From: UBA724 sp964229545
Lineage (GTDB): Bacteria; Bacteroidota; Bacteroidia; Flavobacteriales; Flavobacteriaceae
Assembly (NCBI GenBank): GCA_964229545.1
Contig: CAXRDP010000014.1
Location: 1-7,736, forward strand
Reading direction: 5' to 3'
DNA: 7,736 nt
Of the stretch, positions 1-6,462 are shown one piece after another. Below the pieces are notes generated by a model. The model saw only the letters and a list, made by a program, of their open reading frames with translations. It was not told the origin of the DNA and made no database searches. The position numbers and the translations under genes were made by a program. Positions within the stretch are counted from its first letter, which is position 1. Each line of letters begins with the position of its first letter.

Positions 1-1146
1 TCCTGCGGCTAGGTTGGAAAGGTTTTGTTGGTTTTCTTGTCCTGTGGGTATGTTTCCGTCAGTAGTTGTCCAGCTAAAGGTGTAGGGTGGTGTGCCTCCT
101 GTAGGGTTTATGGAAATGCTTCCGTCATCAGCTTGGAAGCAGCTGACTGGGACAATGGAGGTGTTTGCGTTGGGCAAAGTTAATTCAGGGGGCTGTTCAA
201 TTACAAAGGTTTCCGTTCGCAAACACCCGGAGTCTGTCACATCAAAATTAAAAGCATTGATGTTAAAAGTGGATAGTGGATTATCGAATAATCTTAATTC
301 ATATGTGCCGGCTGAAAGACCATTTAAACTTATATTTTGACCATCTAGCACATCATACCATGTCCCTATTGAGGTAGTTATTGTGCCATACCCAGTCAGT
401 GGAATAAGGGTATTGAGAGTTGAGTTGAAAAGCTGAACCTTATAATTCACATCCCAACCACCAATCATATCAAAAATAACACTTCCAGTACCTCCAAAGC
501 AAAGAGGGTTTTGCACCACCACATTGGCACTTAAGGCGCCTGGCACTTCTACATCAAAAGTTTTTGTTCCCACACAACCATAATCATCTTCCCAATTAAG
601 TGTATATGTATCTGAAGTCAGGTTTTCAAATAATAAATGAATGGCATCTTGTCCGGTTACTCCACTAGCTACAACATTGTTTTGGCTATCTGTCAAGGTG
701 TATGTGTAGGGCCCAATTCCATTATCTAAAAGAGCCAATATGGCGCCAGAATTTTCATTTTCACTACAAATCAATCCTGAAAACCTATCGGTTGCCGTTA
801 AAGCATATGCATCTGAGAGCTCATAAACGGCTGTAATTTGTTCGTTTGTTGAAAGATTGGTTACTTCGACTCGATAGTTTCCTGGTCCTGGCGCAAATAG
901 AACGCGAAGTGTTTGATCTGTCAGTATCACCCAATTTCCGGAGCCGCTGGGTTGTTCTTGATACCATTGATATGAAACTTGACTTCCTTCAGCTCCTTCC
1001 ACTGAAATGGTTATTGTACCTTGACATGCATTGATTACAGCTACGGCTATGGTGAAAGAATCAGACTGACCATAGGTTTTGGCTTGAAAACTCCCCAATA
1101 AAAGGAGAGAAATTGATAGTAATATTTTTTTAAATTTTGAAGTCAT
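1..1146 (-). CDS. SprB-repeat surface adhesin-like protein, 3' end outside window
   Basis: The reading frame is open for 382 codons from ATG at 1146 to the window edge, with no stop, so the protein is larger than seen here. Residues 1-27 form a signal peptide (KFKK, then a Leu/Ile/Ser core, ending near TYGQ). An Ig/PKD-like stretch (VSYQWYQ...GNYRVEV) follows at about 40-105. Then come three SprB-type repeat units at about 125-200, 209-320 and 333 onward. Each starts with a Cys in a short strand (ICSENENSG, PLCFGGTGS, VSCFQADDGSI); the third continues as the classic GGTPPYTFSW. SprB repeats occur in large Bacteroidota surface proteins, including the SprB gliding adhesin, many of them exported by T9SS. 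The missing end probably carries a T9SS or gliding-associated C-terminal domain (inference). No Shine-Dalgarno site or clear promoter is visible upstream. It is separated from the upstream operon by 516 bp holding a terminator, so it is probably its own transcript. Confidence 0.85.
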   Translation of the reverse strand, partial: MTSKFKKILLSISLLLLGSFQAKTYGQSDSFTIAVAVINACQGTITISVEGAEGSQVSYQWYQEQPSGSGNWVILTDQTLRVLFAPGPGNYRVEVTNLSTNEQITAVYELSDAYALTATDRFSGLICSENENSGAILALLDNGIGPYTYTLTDSQNNVVASGVTGQDAIHLLFENLTSDTYTLNWEDDYGCVGTKTFDVEVPGALSANVVVQNPLCFGGTGSVIFDMIGGWDVNYKVQLFNSTLNTLIPLTGYGTITTSIGTWYDVLDGQNISLNGLSAGTYELRLFDNPLSTFNINAFNFDVTDSGCLRTETFVIEQPPELTLPNANTSIVPVSCFQADDGSISINPTGGTPPYTFSWTTTDGNIPTGQENQQNLSNLAAG

Positions 1147-1309
1147 CAATTTTTTTAAAAAATGACAATTAAAAACTGCACAACTATCAGGCTACAGATC
1201 TTGGAGTATTGGGGAACTAAAGGATAATCAGAGTAAATCTATAACAATATTTACATACTACAATTTAAATCTCAATAATTATATATTACCTAACAAAACA
1301 AACGATTTG

Positions 1310-1374
1310 TCAAGTGGGTATATTGTTTAATTCAAACACCGCAAATCAAAGTTCTATTTACGCTTACAGTAAAT
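1310..1374 (-). pseudogene. Remnant of the 3' end of an MscS/YbdG-type channel gene
   Basis: Read on the minus strand, this matches the last codons of the intact channel gene at 5127-6359. A 17-base identity (1334-1350 with 5158-5174) covers codons for FDLRC. The flanking similarity runs to CAGTAAAT at 1367-1374 and 5190-5197. The remnant has one base fewer in an A run (three A at 1334-1336, four in the intact gene), which breaks the frame. Past that point it reads FELNNIPT and then TGA at 1312-1310, while the intact protein ends FELNQATPSS. ELN is kept with different codons (TTA for CTC, AAC for AAT), which points to descent from a coding sequence. Upstream, the channel-aligned frame reads LL, stop, A, stop, so the copy is dead. 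Similarity fades beyond about 1376. Confidence 0.6.
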
Positions 1375-1497
1375 TAATTAATAAACAACCATAAACTTAA
1401 GGTTATGATAGATTTTATATTTGGGAACAAGTTATTTTTACAAACTTTTACACAAACACCTTTGGCACTATCATTATAAAGTGTATATTTTAAATAT

Positions 1498-1532
1498 AAA
1501 CCAAGTTGATAATAGCGCTACTTGGTTTTTTT
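1498..1532. terminator. Hairpin terminator between operon and adhesin gene
   Basis: A perfect 9-bp inverted repeat, AAACCAAGT (1498-1506) and ACTTGGTTT (1520-1528), encloses a 13-nt loop. On the plus strand the stem runs into seven T (1526-1532). On the minus strand, the direction of the flanking genes, it is followed by a weaker TTTATATTT. It lies about 130 bp past the stop of the last operon gene (1663), so it most likely ends that operon's transcript. The better T tract is on the opposite strand. Confidence 0.55.
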
Positions 1533-1662
1533 AAATCATTATAAATTAACTTTCACAATCATGCTTATGCTATGCATTTTTTAAAAGCTTTCGCATTAAG
1601 AAGCCTTTCAAAAAAAATAAGTTAATCTTTTGTAGTTCAAGTTGTATATGTTGAAGTATTTT

Positions 1663-2430
1663 TTAGCGCATAATGAACCAGTCACCTGAAGCATTACTTG
1701 TGTCCCATTGCCAAATAAATTCTATAGCTTCGTGATAAACTGTGCCAGCGGGACTATCAAATAAATCATAGTTTGATGGGCTGGAACCATCATAAAGTGT
1801 GCCATTTATGTTCATTATTGGATTTTGATTATAATCTTCAACGACGGTAATAATTTTTCCATTATAACTGGCATTTAAATCCTCAAACAAAAGGTGATTA
1901 TTTCCACTAGGATTTCCCATAATGATGATGTCAAATTCATCTATATTTATATAATCATACTTGCCACTTCCATTAAATTGTGAAGTTCCAAGTCCTACAG
2001 TCAAAGGGTTGTTGACAGGTCTACCATTCCCATTGACATAACGAGCTTTTTTTCTAGAGGGTGTACCTGCTATCCATACAGTTCCGTTAAAAACAAGAAC
2101 ATCGTTGGTCGATGGCGAAGTATTGACATCATTTAGGTCATTTAGTGCGAGGTCGTTTGCTGCTATAACCCAATTGGTCCCATCGTATACATATAACAAA
2201 CCATCTGTAGTGTTTTTCCATATATCTCCTTCAATGGGACTGAAGGGTTGTGTTGTCGATTCTGTATATTCTACCCCGGTACTGGCTTTGGTGCCTTTTT
2301 GGTCAATCACATTGACCCTTTGTCCCAATAACATGGATGAAAACAAAAAACCCACCAGGACCATCCACAGCCTAGTTTGGTTTTTGGAATTGACTCGGAC
2401 AAGGTTGCCTACATTGAATTCAGACTGCAT
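1663..2430 (-). CDS. Exported modular surface protein with tail-fibre-like modules (operon gene 4)
   Basis: This 255-residue protein has no family I can name. A hydrophobic export segment lies at about 21-36 (LWMVLVGFLFSSMLLGQ) after an unusually long polar start. Starting at Met23 would give a shorter signal peptide but lose the positive residues, so I kept ATG at 2430. After the cleavage site come VNVIDQKGT (39-47), a GDIWKNTTDGLLYVYDGTNW module (68-87), and LNDLNDVN...LVFNGTVWIAG (97-122). The last motif recurs in operon gene 2. The C-terminal half (about 155-255) is Asn/Gly/aromatic-rich beta sequence ending GDWFIMR, resembling closing domains of phage tail-fibre-like proteins. There is no T9SS sorting domain. 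It is last in the operon, 36 bp after the preceding gene, and looks more AT-rich than the first two genes. A cell-surface fibre or adhesin role is inferred. Confidence 0.75.
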   Translation of the reverse strand: MQSEFNVGNLVRVNSKNQTRLWMVLVGFLFSSMLLGQRVNVIDQKGTKASTGVEYTESTTQPFSPIEGDIWKNTTDGLLYVYDGTNWVIAANDLALNDLNDVNTSPSTNDVLVFNGTVWIAGTPSRKKARYVNGNGRPVNNPLTVGLGTSQFNGSGKYDYINIDEFDIIIMGNPSGNNHLLFEDLNASYNGKIITVVEDYNQNPIMNINGTLYDGSSPSNYDLFDSPAGTVYHEAIEFIWQWDTSNASGDWFIMR

Positions 2431-2466
2431 GGTTGCGTTTTAATTTATCATGTGTCTAAAAAATTC

Positions 2467-3135
2467 TTATTTTACCCATTGAATTTCAAAAAAATCTCCT
2501 GTATAAATAGGATAGTTTGTCGAAACCAAAGTCACGGAATTGGTTGCGACAGTATAGTCTGTTCCTGTTACGAGTTTAGCTCCGTTTCTGTATACCCAGA
2601 CTTGTGCGGCAGTTGTGGAGATGCCTGTAACAGTTATGGTTGGGTCAGTGGTTTCATCTATAGCAACTGCCGTATAACTTGAACTTCCACTTAGTATAAG
2701 ACCAGATGCTAACAATTTTTCGATAGCTCCAGTTGCTTCATTTCTTACCAACAAGGTGTACCCTGTTCCTGTTGCCCCTCCACCCTGAGCATCGTCACCA
2801 CTTACAGCATTTGTTGAAGCAGAAGCAGTGGTAAGATCGATGCCATCCAAAGCAAACACATTGCCATCCACGTCTATATAGGTATCCGTGGTTAGAGTTC
2901 CCCCCAACTGCCAGGTGGTGGTGGTGACATCTGCGGTGCTATTAGTCAAAGTGGTAATACCATTGGAAGATTGCAAATACTTGATGGTTCCCTTGTTGTC
3001 AATCACCCGGACAGCAGTGGAGGTGTTTAAGGAGATATCTCCCGATGTCTGTTGCGCCCAGCCAAGGCTGGTTATAAATAGCATCAAGCCACCAATCAGT
3101 ATGGAGCGCCGGTGTTTTAAAACAAATGATTTCAT
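2467..3135 (-). CDS. Exported fibre-like surface protein (operon gene 3)
   Basis: This is a 222-residue protein with a clear signal peptide (KHRR, then a hydrophobic core, ending SLGWAQ at 23-28). The mature part is very rich in Thr, Ser, Gly and Ala. AVRVIDNKGT (41-50) mirrors the N-terminus of the mature protein from operon gene 4. WQLGGTLTTDTYIDVDGN (75-92) is the LGGTL-T-x-T-x-I motif seen in many predicted fibrous surface proteins of Bacteroidota. The C-terminus (178-222) has VWVYRNGAKLVTGTDYTV and GDFFEIQWV, a module like the YRNG-x-L domains of phage tail fibres; operon gene 2 ends with a diverged copy. No T9SS domain is seen. Cysteines are absent. The gene starts 27 bp after operon gene 2. 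A trimeric or fibrous extracellular subunit is plausible, but that is inference. Confidence 0.78.
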   Translation of the reverse strand: MKSFVLKHRRSILIGGLMLFITSLGWAQQTSGDISLNTSTAVRVIDNKGTIKYLQSSNGITTLTNSTADVTTTTWQLGGTLTTDTYIDVDGNVFALDGIDLTTASASTNAVSGDDAQGGGATGTGYTLLVRNEATGAIEKLLASGLILSGSSSYTAVAIDETTDPTITVTGISTTAAQVWVYRNGAKLVTGTDYTVATNSVTLVSTNYPIYTGDFFEIQWVK

Positions 3136-3162
3136 GATTTAAGAATTTAATGTTTAGATTTT

Positions 3163-3996
3163 TTATTGTAATTGTATGATTTTAATTTGATCATCTAAAT
3201 AGCAACTGATGCCATCTAGCTGAATGGTATTGGTGTTTATTTGTAAAAAATCGATACGCACCCCATTGCGGTACACATCAATATTGTTAATATCTGCAAT
3301 GGCAGCAGGTGTGGCAAAGTCGGTTTGCCCATCTACAGCCGTATGGGTAGCTACAAGTTGCAGGGCTTTGTTGCCAGGCACCCACTGGGTCCCGTCAAAA
3401 ACAAGGGTTTGGTTGGCAGTAGGTGGCAGGGTTGTCAGATCGACATCATTCAAATCATCGAGTCCGCCATCAAAACCAATGAGCAAGGGGTCGGCAAGGG
3501 TGCCAGACCCAGTTACCACTATGGGTGCAGTTGCATTGACTTCTATCACGTTGGAGGCAGCGCCTAAGGCATAAAACGCAAAAGGCACATAGTGCAACTC
3601 GTTCTCAGGAAAATCAGGAGACACAACCTCAAAATTGCTGCAGCTGGCAGTATAATCTACCTCTACTTCCAAATATTTTGCGGTGCCATCCCAACGCAGG
3701 CTTTCAAGGCGCAGCGGGTCGCTCGGATTGTCTCCACGCCCAATGACCAAGTTGACCTGCCCAAAGTAGTCGGTGGTGGTATTATGGGTTTCTGTGTATT
3801 CGATCGTTTGGGTGTCGTCATAAATGGTAAACCGAAAACAAACTGCTTTTTCTGAGAAAGGGGTCACCGTAGAATCCACACCAGGGATTTCTACCACGGG
3901 CTCTATGACGGTGCCTTGGTAGGCCATGCCCTTGGGTTGTTGAGACCAACCCAACGCACAAACCAAAAACAGCAAGCCTCCAAACAACTTTCTCAT
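3163..3996 (-). CDS. Exported surface protein with PKGMxYQ N-terminal domain and tail-fibre-like C-terminus (operon gene 2)
   Basis: This is a 277-residue protein starting at ATG 3996, where a signal peptide begins at once (RKLFGGLLFLVCALGWSQ). The frame stays open to 4158, but that extension lies inside the preceding gene and would bury the signal peptide. Residues 20-147 match a domain style common in Bacteroidota surface proteins: PKGMAYQGTV, a CFRFTIYDD strand, EYTETHNTTTDYFGQVNLVIGRG, and VPFAFYALGAAS. Then GLDDLNDVD...LVFDGTQWVPG (178-208) matches operon gene 4, and NIDVYRNGVRI...IQL...DDQIKI (238-274) matches the end of operon gene 3. Its ATG overlaps the TGA of the upstream barrel gene (ATGA), implying translational coupling. 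An extracellular stalk or adhesin subunit is inferred; no enzymatic motif is visible. Confidence 0.82.
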   Translation of the reverse strand: MRKLFGGLLFLVCALGWSQQPKGMAYQGTVIEPVVEIPGVDSTVTPFSEKAVCFRFTIYDDTQTIEYTETHNTTTDYFGQVNLVIGRGDNPSDPLRLESLRWDGTAKYLEVEVDYTASCSNFEVVSPDFPENELHYVPFAFYALGAASNVIEVNATAPIVVTGSGTLADPLLIGFDGGLDDLNDVDLTTLPPTANQTLVFDGTQWVPGNKALQLVATHTAVDGQTDFATPAAIADINNIDVYRNGVRIDFLQINTNTIQLDGISCYLDDQIKIIQLQ

Positions 3997-4628
3997 AGCC
4001 AGAATTTGATTAGCAAGCCCGTATGGTGACCTATCAAAGCCAGGGATTCTGATGATTGGCTCAACGATTGTTGGTAACTGTAATCGTAAAATACCCCCAT
4101 ACGAATGTCGGGCAGGGTTTCGACTGTAAATCGCAAGCCCAGCATAGGCCCGACCCAAAAACCATCAAACTCTTCTTTGCCCGATAGATCAATAAACTGG
4201 TTGTCTATTTGTTGCGATCCGCTTGTCATGTAGGAGGTTGTCAGACCCAAGCGTAGTGTGGCATTAAAGACCGAGCAACTGGCACAATAGGCTCTGGAAA
4301 AAATTTCACCTATTTGGGTTTCCGTGCCCAAGTAAAGCCCCAAAAAACGCATGTCATATTCGAGTTGGGTGGTGATTACATTTCCCAAAACTTGGTGTTG
4401 TTCCATACGCAGCCCGATCTGAAAATTTATAAAATCGCGTATCCACTCATCTGCATAATGAAGCTGAACCGATTGCCCATTTCCAGACTGAAAAACAGGC
4501 TTGGGGCTGGTGTTTGAGCGATAGGAAAAATTGCTCGAAGTCACTCCGTACCCCAAATCCAAGTGCTGCCCTTGGACCACGCCAAAAACCAATAGGTAAA
4601 ACAATAATACCAGCCTAAGGGCCTTCAT
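3993..4628 (-). CDS. Predicted outer-membrane beta-barrel protein (operon gene 1)
   Basis: This 211-residue protein has a signal peptide at 1-20 (MKALRLVLLFYLLVFGVVQG, cut before QH). The rest alternates polar and aromatic/hydrophobic residues in strand-length stretches: LDLGYGVTSSNFSY, INFQIGLRMEQH, MRFLGLYLGTET, ATLRLGLTTSYM, FWVGPMLGLRFTVE, IRMGVFYDYSYQQ and a final GLLIKFWL. Repeated G-x-hydrophobic strands ending in a terminal aromatic strand suggest a small 8-10-strand outer-membrane barrel. A Cys pair (CASC, 115-118) in a presumed loop could form a disulfide. I cannot assign it to a named family. It is the first gene of the minus-strand operon and ends in the ATGA overlap with the secreted protein gene, so the two products are probably needed in fixed proportion. 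It could anchor or export the fibre-like proteins, but the sequence does not show this. Confidence 0.75.
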   Translation of the reverse strand: MKALRLVLLFYLLVFGVVQGQHLDLGYGVTSSNFSYRSNTSPKPVFQSGNGQSVQLHYADEWIRDFINFQIGLRMEQHQVLGNVITTQLEYDMRFLGLYLGTETQIGEIFSRAYCASCSVFNATLRLGLTTSYMTSGSQQIDNQFIDLSGKEEFDGFWVGPMLGLRFTVETLPDIRMGVFYDYSYQQSLSQSSESLALIGHHTGLLIKFWL

Positions 4629-4671
4629 TATTTATTTTTTATAATATTAGTGAATAATTTTATAACGTACA
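4629..4671. promoter_or_regulatory. 43-bp divergent promoter region
   Basis: This is the only space between the barrel operon (minus) and the T9SS gene (plus), and it is almost all A and T. TAATTTTA at 4655-4662 matches seven of eight positions of the Bacteroidota -7 element TAnnTTTG, in plus orientation, 9 bp before the GTG. No convincing -33 TTG is at the right distance. Divergent promoters here would have to overlap each other or the coding ends, so the two units may be co-regulated. Confidence 0.3.
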
Positions 4672-5124
4672 GTGTTCAAATATATTTTAACATTTGCTCT
4701 TTTTGCGCTGTCTTTTGGACTGCAAGCCCAAGAGGTAGTGCGCCAACATATTGGTTCACAAGGAATAAGCTCACCCAAAAAAATCCATTATACCCTAGGG
4801 CAATCATTGGCCAATACGGATGAAAAGATGCATTATGGCTACCAACGTCCTTTGTTGTGGTCTGTAGGCCTACAAAACACCAAGCTGCTCCAGCCCGAGC
4901 TGTATCCAAACCCATTCACAAATGCCTTGCAATTTTCTGGACTGCCCAACGGTGATATCCTAGTTCAGTTACACACTGTGTCTGGACAATTGGTAGTAAA
5001 AAAGCGTTTTATGGCAACAGATCAAAAATTCACATTGGAGTTGAATCATTTGAGTGCCGGCACTTATTTGGTCAGTGTCCTAACCCTTGATCAAAAAGCG
5101 GTTTTTAAGGTGGTCAAAAAATAG
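4672..5124 (+). CDS. Small secreted protein with T9SS type A sorting domain
   Basis: This 150-residue protein uses GTG at 4672, fixed by an in-frame TAA at 4663-4665 and by the signal peptide that starts immediately (MFKYILTFALFALSFGLQAQ). Residues 22-62 carry HIGSQGISS...IHYTLGQSL...MHYGYQRP. This resembles the short S-x-G, Y-T-x-G-(E/Q), GxQxP segment seen in many short Bacteroidota secreted proteins. Residues 75-150 are a type A T9SS C-terminal domain: LYPNPFTNALQF, VQLHTVSGQLV, LSAGTYLVSV and a lysine-ending KVVKK. That domain directs export through the outer membrane and, usually, surface attachment. Between signal and sorting domain only about 50 residues are free, so it looks like a surface tag or small adaptor rather than an enzyme. 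It is divergent from the barrel operon across 43 bp. Confidence 0.88.
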   Translation: MFKYILTFALFALSFGLQAQEVVRQHIGSQGISSPKKIHYTLGQSLANTDEKMHYGYQRPLLWSVGLQNTKLLQPELYPNPFTNALQFSGLPNGDILVQLHTVSGQLVVKKRFMATDQKFTLELNHLSAGTYLVSVLTLDQKAVFKVVKK

Positions 5125-5126
5125 TC

Positions 5127-6359
5127 CTAACTGCTTGGCGTCGCCTGATTGAGTTCAAAACACCGCAAATCAAAATAGCTTACCGCTGCCAGTAAATGAT
5201 CAAAAATATCGGCGGTGATATGCTCGTAGTTCTTCCAAACCTTGTCACTGCTAAAGGCATAAATTTCCAAGGGAGTGCTGCCGTAGTTTGTGGTGGGCAG
5301 TTGCCTACACATGATGGTGAGTTCGTTGCTGATTTTGGGATGAGATTCCAAGTAGTTTTCAATGTATTTTCGGTACAATCCCAGATTGGTGAGGTTGCGC
5401 CCGTTGATGGCCAAGCTTTTGTCTACACTTGTATTGGCGGCATCGATTTCGGCTTTGCGTTCTTTGAGGTATGCACCTATACGCTCTATGCGTTGTAAAT
5501 CTGTCAGTTCTTTATCTTCAAGAAAGCGAATGCTTTGGGTCTGTATCAAAATCGATCTTTTGATACGCCGCCCTCCAGACTCCGCCATGCCACGCCAGTT
5601 TTTAAAGGAATCAGAAATGAGGTTGTAAGTAGGGATGGTCGTAATGGTCTTGTCAAAGTTTTGCACTTTTACGGTCGAAAGGTTAATTTCCACCACATCG
5701 CCATCGGCACCATATTTTTCCATCGTTACCCAATCGCCTATACGCACCAAGTCATTGGCAGCAATTTGGATGCTGGCCACAAACCCCAAAATGGTGTCTT
5801 TGAAAATCAATAACAAGACTGCCGACAAGGCACCCATAGCGGTTAAGAAATAAGCAATTTCTCTGCCTGTAACGATAGAAAACAACACTACAATTCCCAC
5901 TACCCAAATCACTATCATAAAGACTTGGATATAACTGTCTATGGGTTTGTCTTTAAAGGCCTCCAAGGATCGCAGATAGCTCCTTACGGCATGTAGAAAA
6001 CTCCGTAATATCCAGATGGTAATAAGCACACCATAGACATTGAGAAGGGTGTCAACAGCGCTATAGACATCTGAATTATCTAAAACCCAAAAAGGGAGTG
6101 CCGCATGTAAAAAGAAATAGGGAGCCAGTTGCGCGACATAGGTCGGAAAACGGGCGTCTAAGAGGTGGTCATCGAGGTGTGTTTTGGTGCGCTTTGCCAG
6201 ACGAACAAAAACTCCTTTTATGAGGCGTTTGGCAATAAGGTCAAGCACCAAGGCAACCACCACCAAGGCCAAGCTTACTGCTAAAAAATCGACCCACCAA
6301 GCCAAGCTGGTATTCCATCCTTTTTCTGTGAGGAAATCAATGAGTATGCTGCGTTTCAT
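5127..6359 (-). CDS. ybdG: YbdG-type mechanosensitive ion channel (MscS superfamily)
   Basis: This 410-residue inner-membrane channel opens under membrane tension during osmotic downshock. Length and motifs agree with E. coli YbdG (MscM-type, about 415 residues). Five hydrophobic segments lie near 21-43, 74-93, 101-122, 142-163 and 168-200; the last is the pore helix (AMGALSAVLLLIFKDTILGF). The MscS beta domain follows with ANDLVRIGDWVTM, KYGADGDVVEI, STVKVQNFDKTITTIPTY and SDSFKNWRGM. SGGRRIKRSI (261-270) and the C-terminal RQLPTTNYGSTPLEIYAF and ADIFDHLLAAVSYF are typical of the YbdG branch. The gene ends in TAG, with only 2 bp separating it from the convergent T9SS gene. A TAnnTTTG-like box sits 13 bp upstream of the ATG. 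A dead copy of its 3' end lies at 1310-1374. The family assignment is firm; the gating role is carried over from homologues. Confidence 0.93.
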   Translation of the reverse strand: MKRSILIDFLTEKGWNTSLAWWVDFLAVSLALVVVALVLDLIAKRLIKGVFVRLAKRTKTHLDDHLLDARFPTYVAQLAPYFFLHAALPFWVLDNSDVYSAVDTLLNVYGVLITIWILRSFLHAVRSYLRSLEAFKDKPIDSYIQVFMIVIWVVGIVVLFSIVTGREIAYFLTAMGALSAVLLLIFKDTILGFVASIQIAANDLVRIGDWVTMEKYGADGDVVEINLSTVKVQNFDKTITTIPTYNLISDSFKNWRGMAESGGRRIKRSILIQTQSIRFLEDKELTDLQRIERIGAYLKERKAEIDAANTSVDKSLAINGRNLTNLGLYRKYIENYLESHPKISNELTIMCRQLPTTNYGSTPLEIYAFSSDKVWKNYEHITADIFDHLLAAVSYFDLRCFELNQATPSS

Positions 6360-6372
6360 AGGATAAATTTCT

Positions 6373-6380
6373 CAAAAATA
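6373..6380 (-). promoter_or_regulatory. Possible -7 element for the channel gene
   Basis: On the minus strand this reads TATTTTTG, matching TAnnTTTG, the -7 box of Bacteroidota housekeeping promoters. It would give a very short leader before ATG at 6359. No TTG lies at the usual 19-bp spacing. A second perfect -7 match on the same strand, TAAGTTTG at 6522-6529, would instead give a leader of about 155 nt containing the hairpin at 6433-6462. Confidence 0.25.
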
Positions 6381-6425
6381 CTATCTTTATAACAACTCAG
6401 CCACACAATTTCCCCAAGCAGACCC

Positions 6426-6462
6426 AAAAAAACGCCTGCACACATGGGGTGTAGTGCAGGCG
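6426..6462 (-). terminator. Strong terminator-like hairpin in the divergent gap
   Basis: CGCCTGCAC (6433-6441) pairs perfectly with GTGCAGGCG (6454-6462), a GC-rich 9-bp stem. Three more pairs (ACA with TGT) extend it past a bulged A. On the minus strand the stem runs straight into seven T (complement of A at 6426-6432), the classic intrinsic terminator layout. No minus-strand gene ends here: the next gene in that direction, the channel, begins 74 bp further on. It is therefore either a leader attenuator, an insulator against antisense transcription, or a leftover of a lost gene. Confidence 0.7.

Larger units (their letters stand above)
1147..1662. other. AT-rich intergenic gap
   Basis: This 516-bp gap between two minus-strand genes has no credible intact gene. 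It is markedly richer in A and T than its neighbours. It contains a hairpin terminator (1498-1532) and a decayed fragment of an MscS-family gene end (1310-1374). I found no convincing minus-strand TAnnTTTG promoter element for the adhesin gene downstream. Confidence 0.75.

Noticed and set aside
92..1034. Plus-strand open frames within 92-340 and 846-1034
   Set aside because: They are antisense to the continuous 382-codon adhesin frame and show no signal peptide, motif or family resemblance.
1416..1423. TATATTTG, a perfect -7 box on the plus strand
   Set aside because: No -33 TTG at the right distance and no plus-strand gene for over 3 kb; expected by chance in such AT-rich DNA.
1461..1480. 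Sigma-54-like TTGGCAC
   Set aside because: The matching TGC element at -12 is absent and no gene follows in that direction.
1560..1615. Short repeats (ATGC runs, AAGCTTTC and AAGCCTTTC)
   Set aside because: Too short and imperfect; no hairpin or array forms, and no CRISPR-like spacing exists.
2105..3855. Plus-strand open frames opposite the operon genes
   Set aside because: They are mirror frames of well-supported secreted protein genes and have no recognisable features.
3997..4158. Upstream extension of operon gene 2 (54 extra codons)
   Set aside because: It lies inside the barrel gene and would bury a perfect signal peptide that starts at 3996. A short likeness between this extension (VEPIIRIPGFD) and the real protein (IEPVVEIPGVD) is about 20 of 30 bases and was judged too weak to call a duplication.
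5196..5853. Plus-strand open frames opposite the channel gene
   Set aside because: The minus-strand frame is unmistakably a YbdG-type channel; the opposite frames are by-products of its codons.
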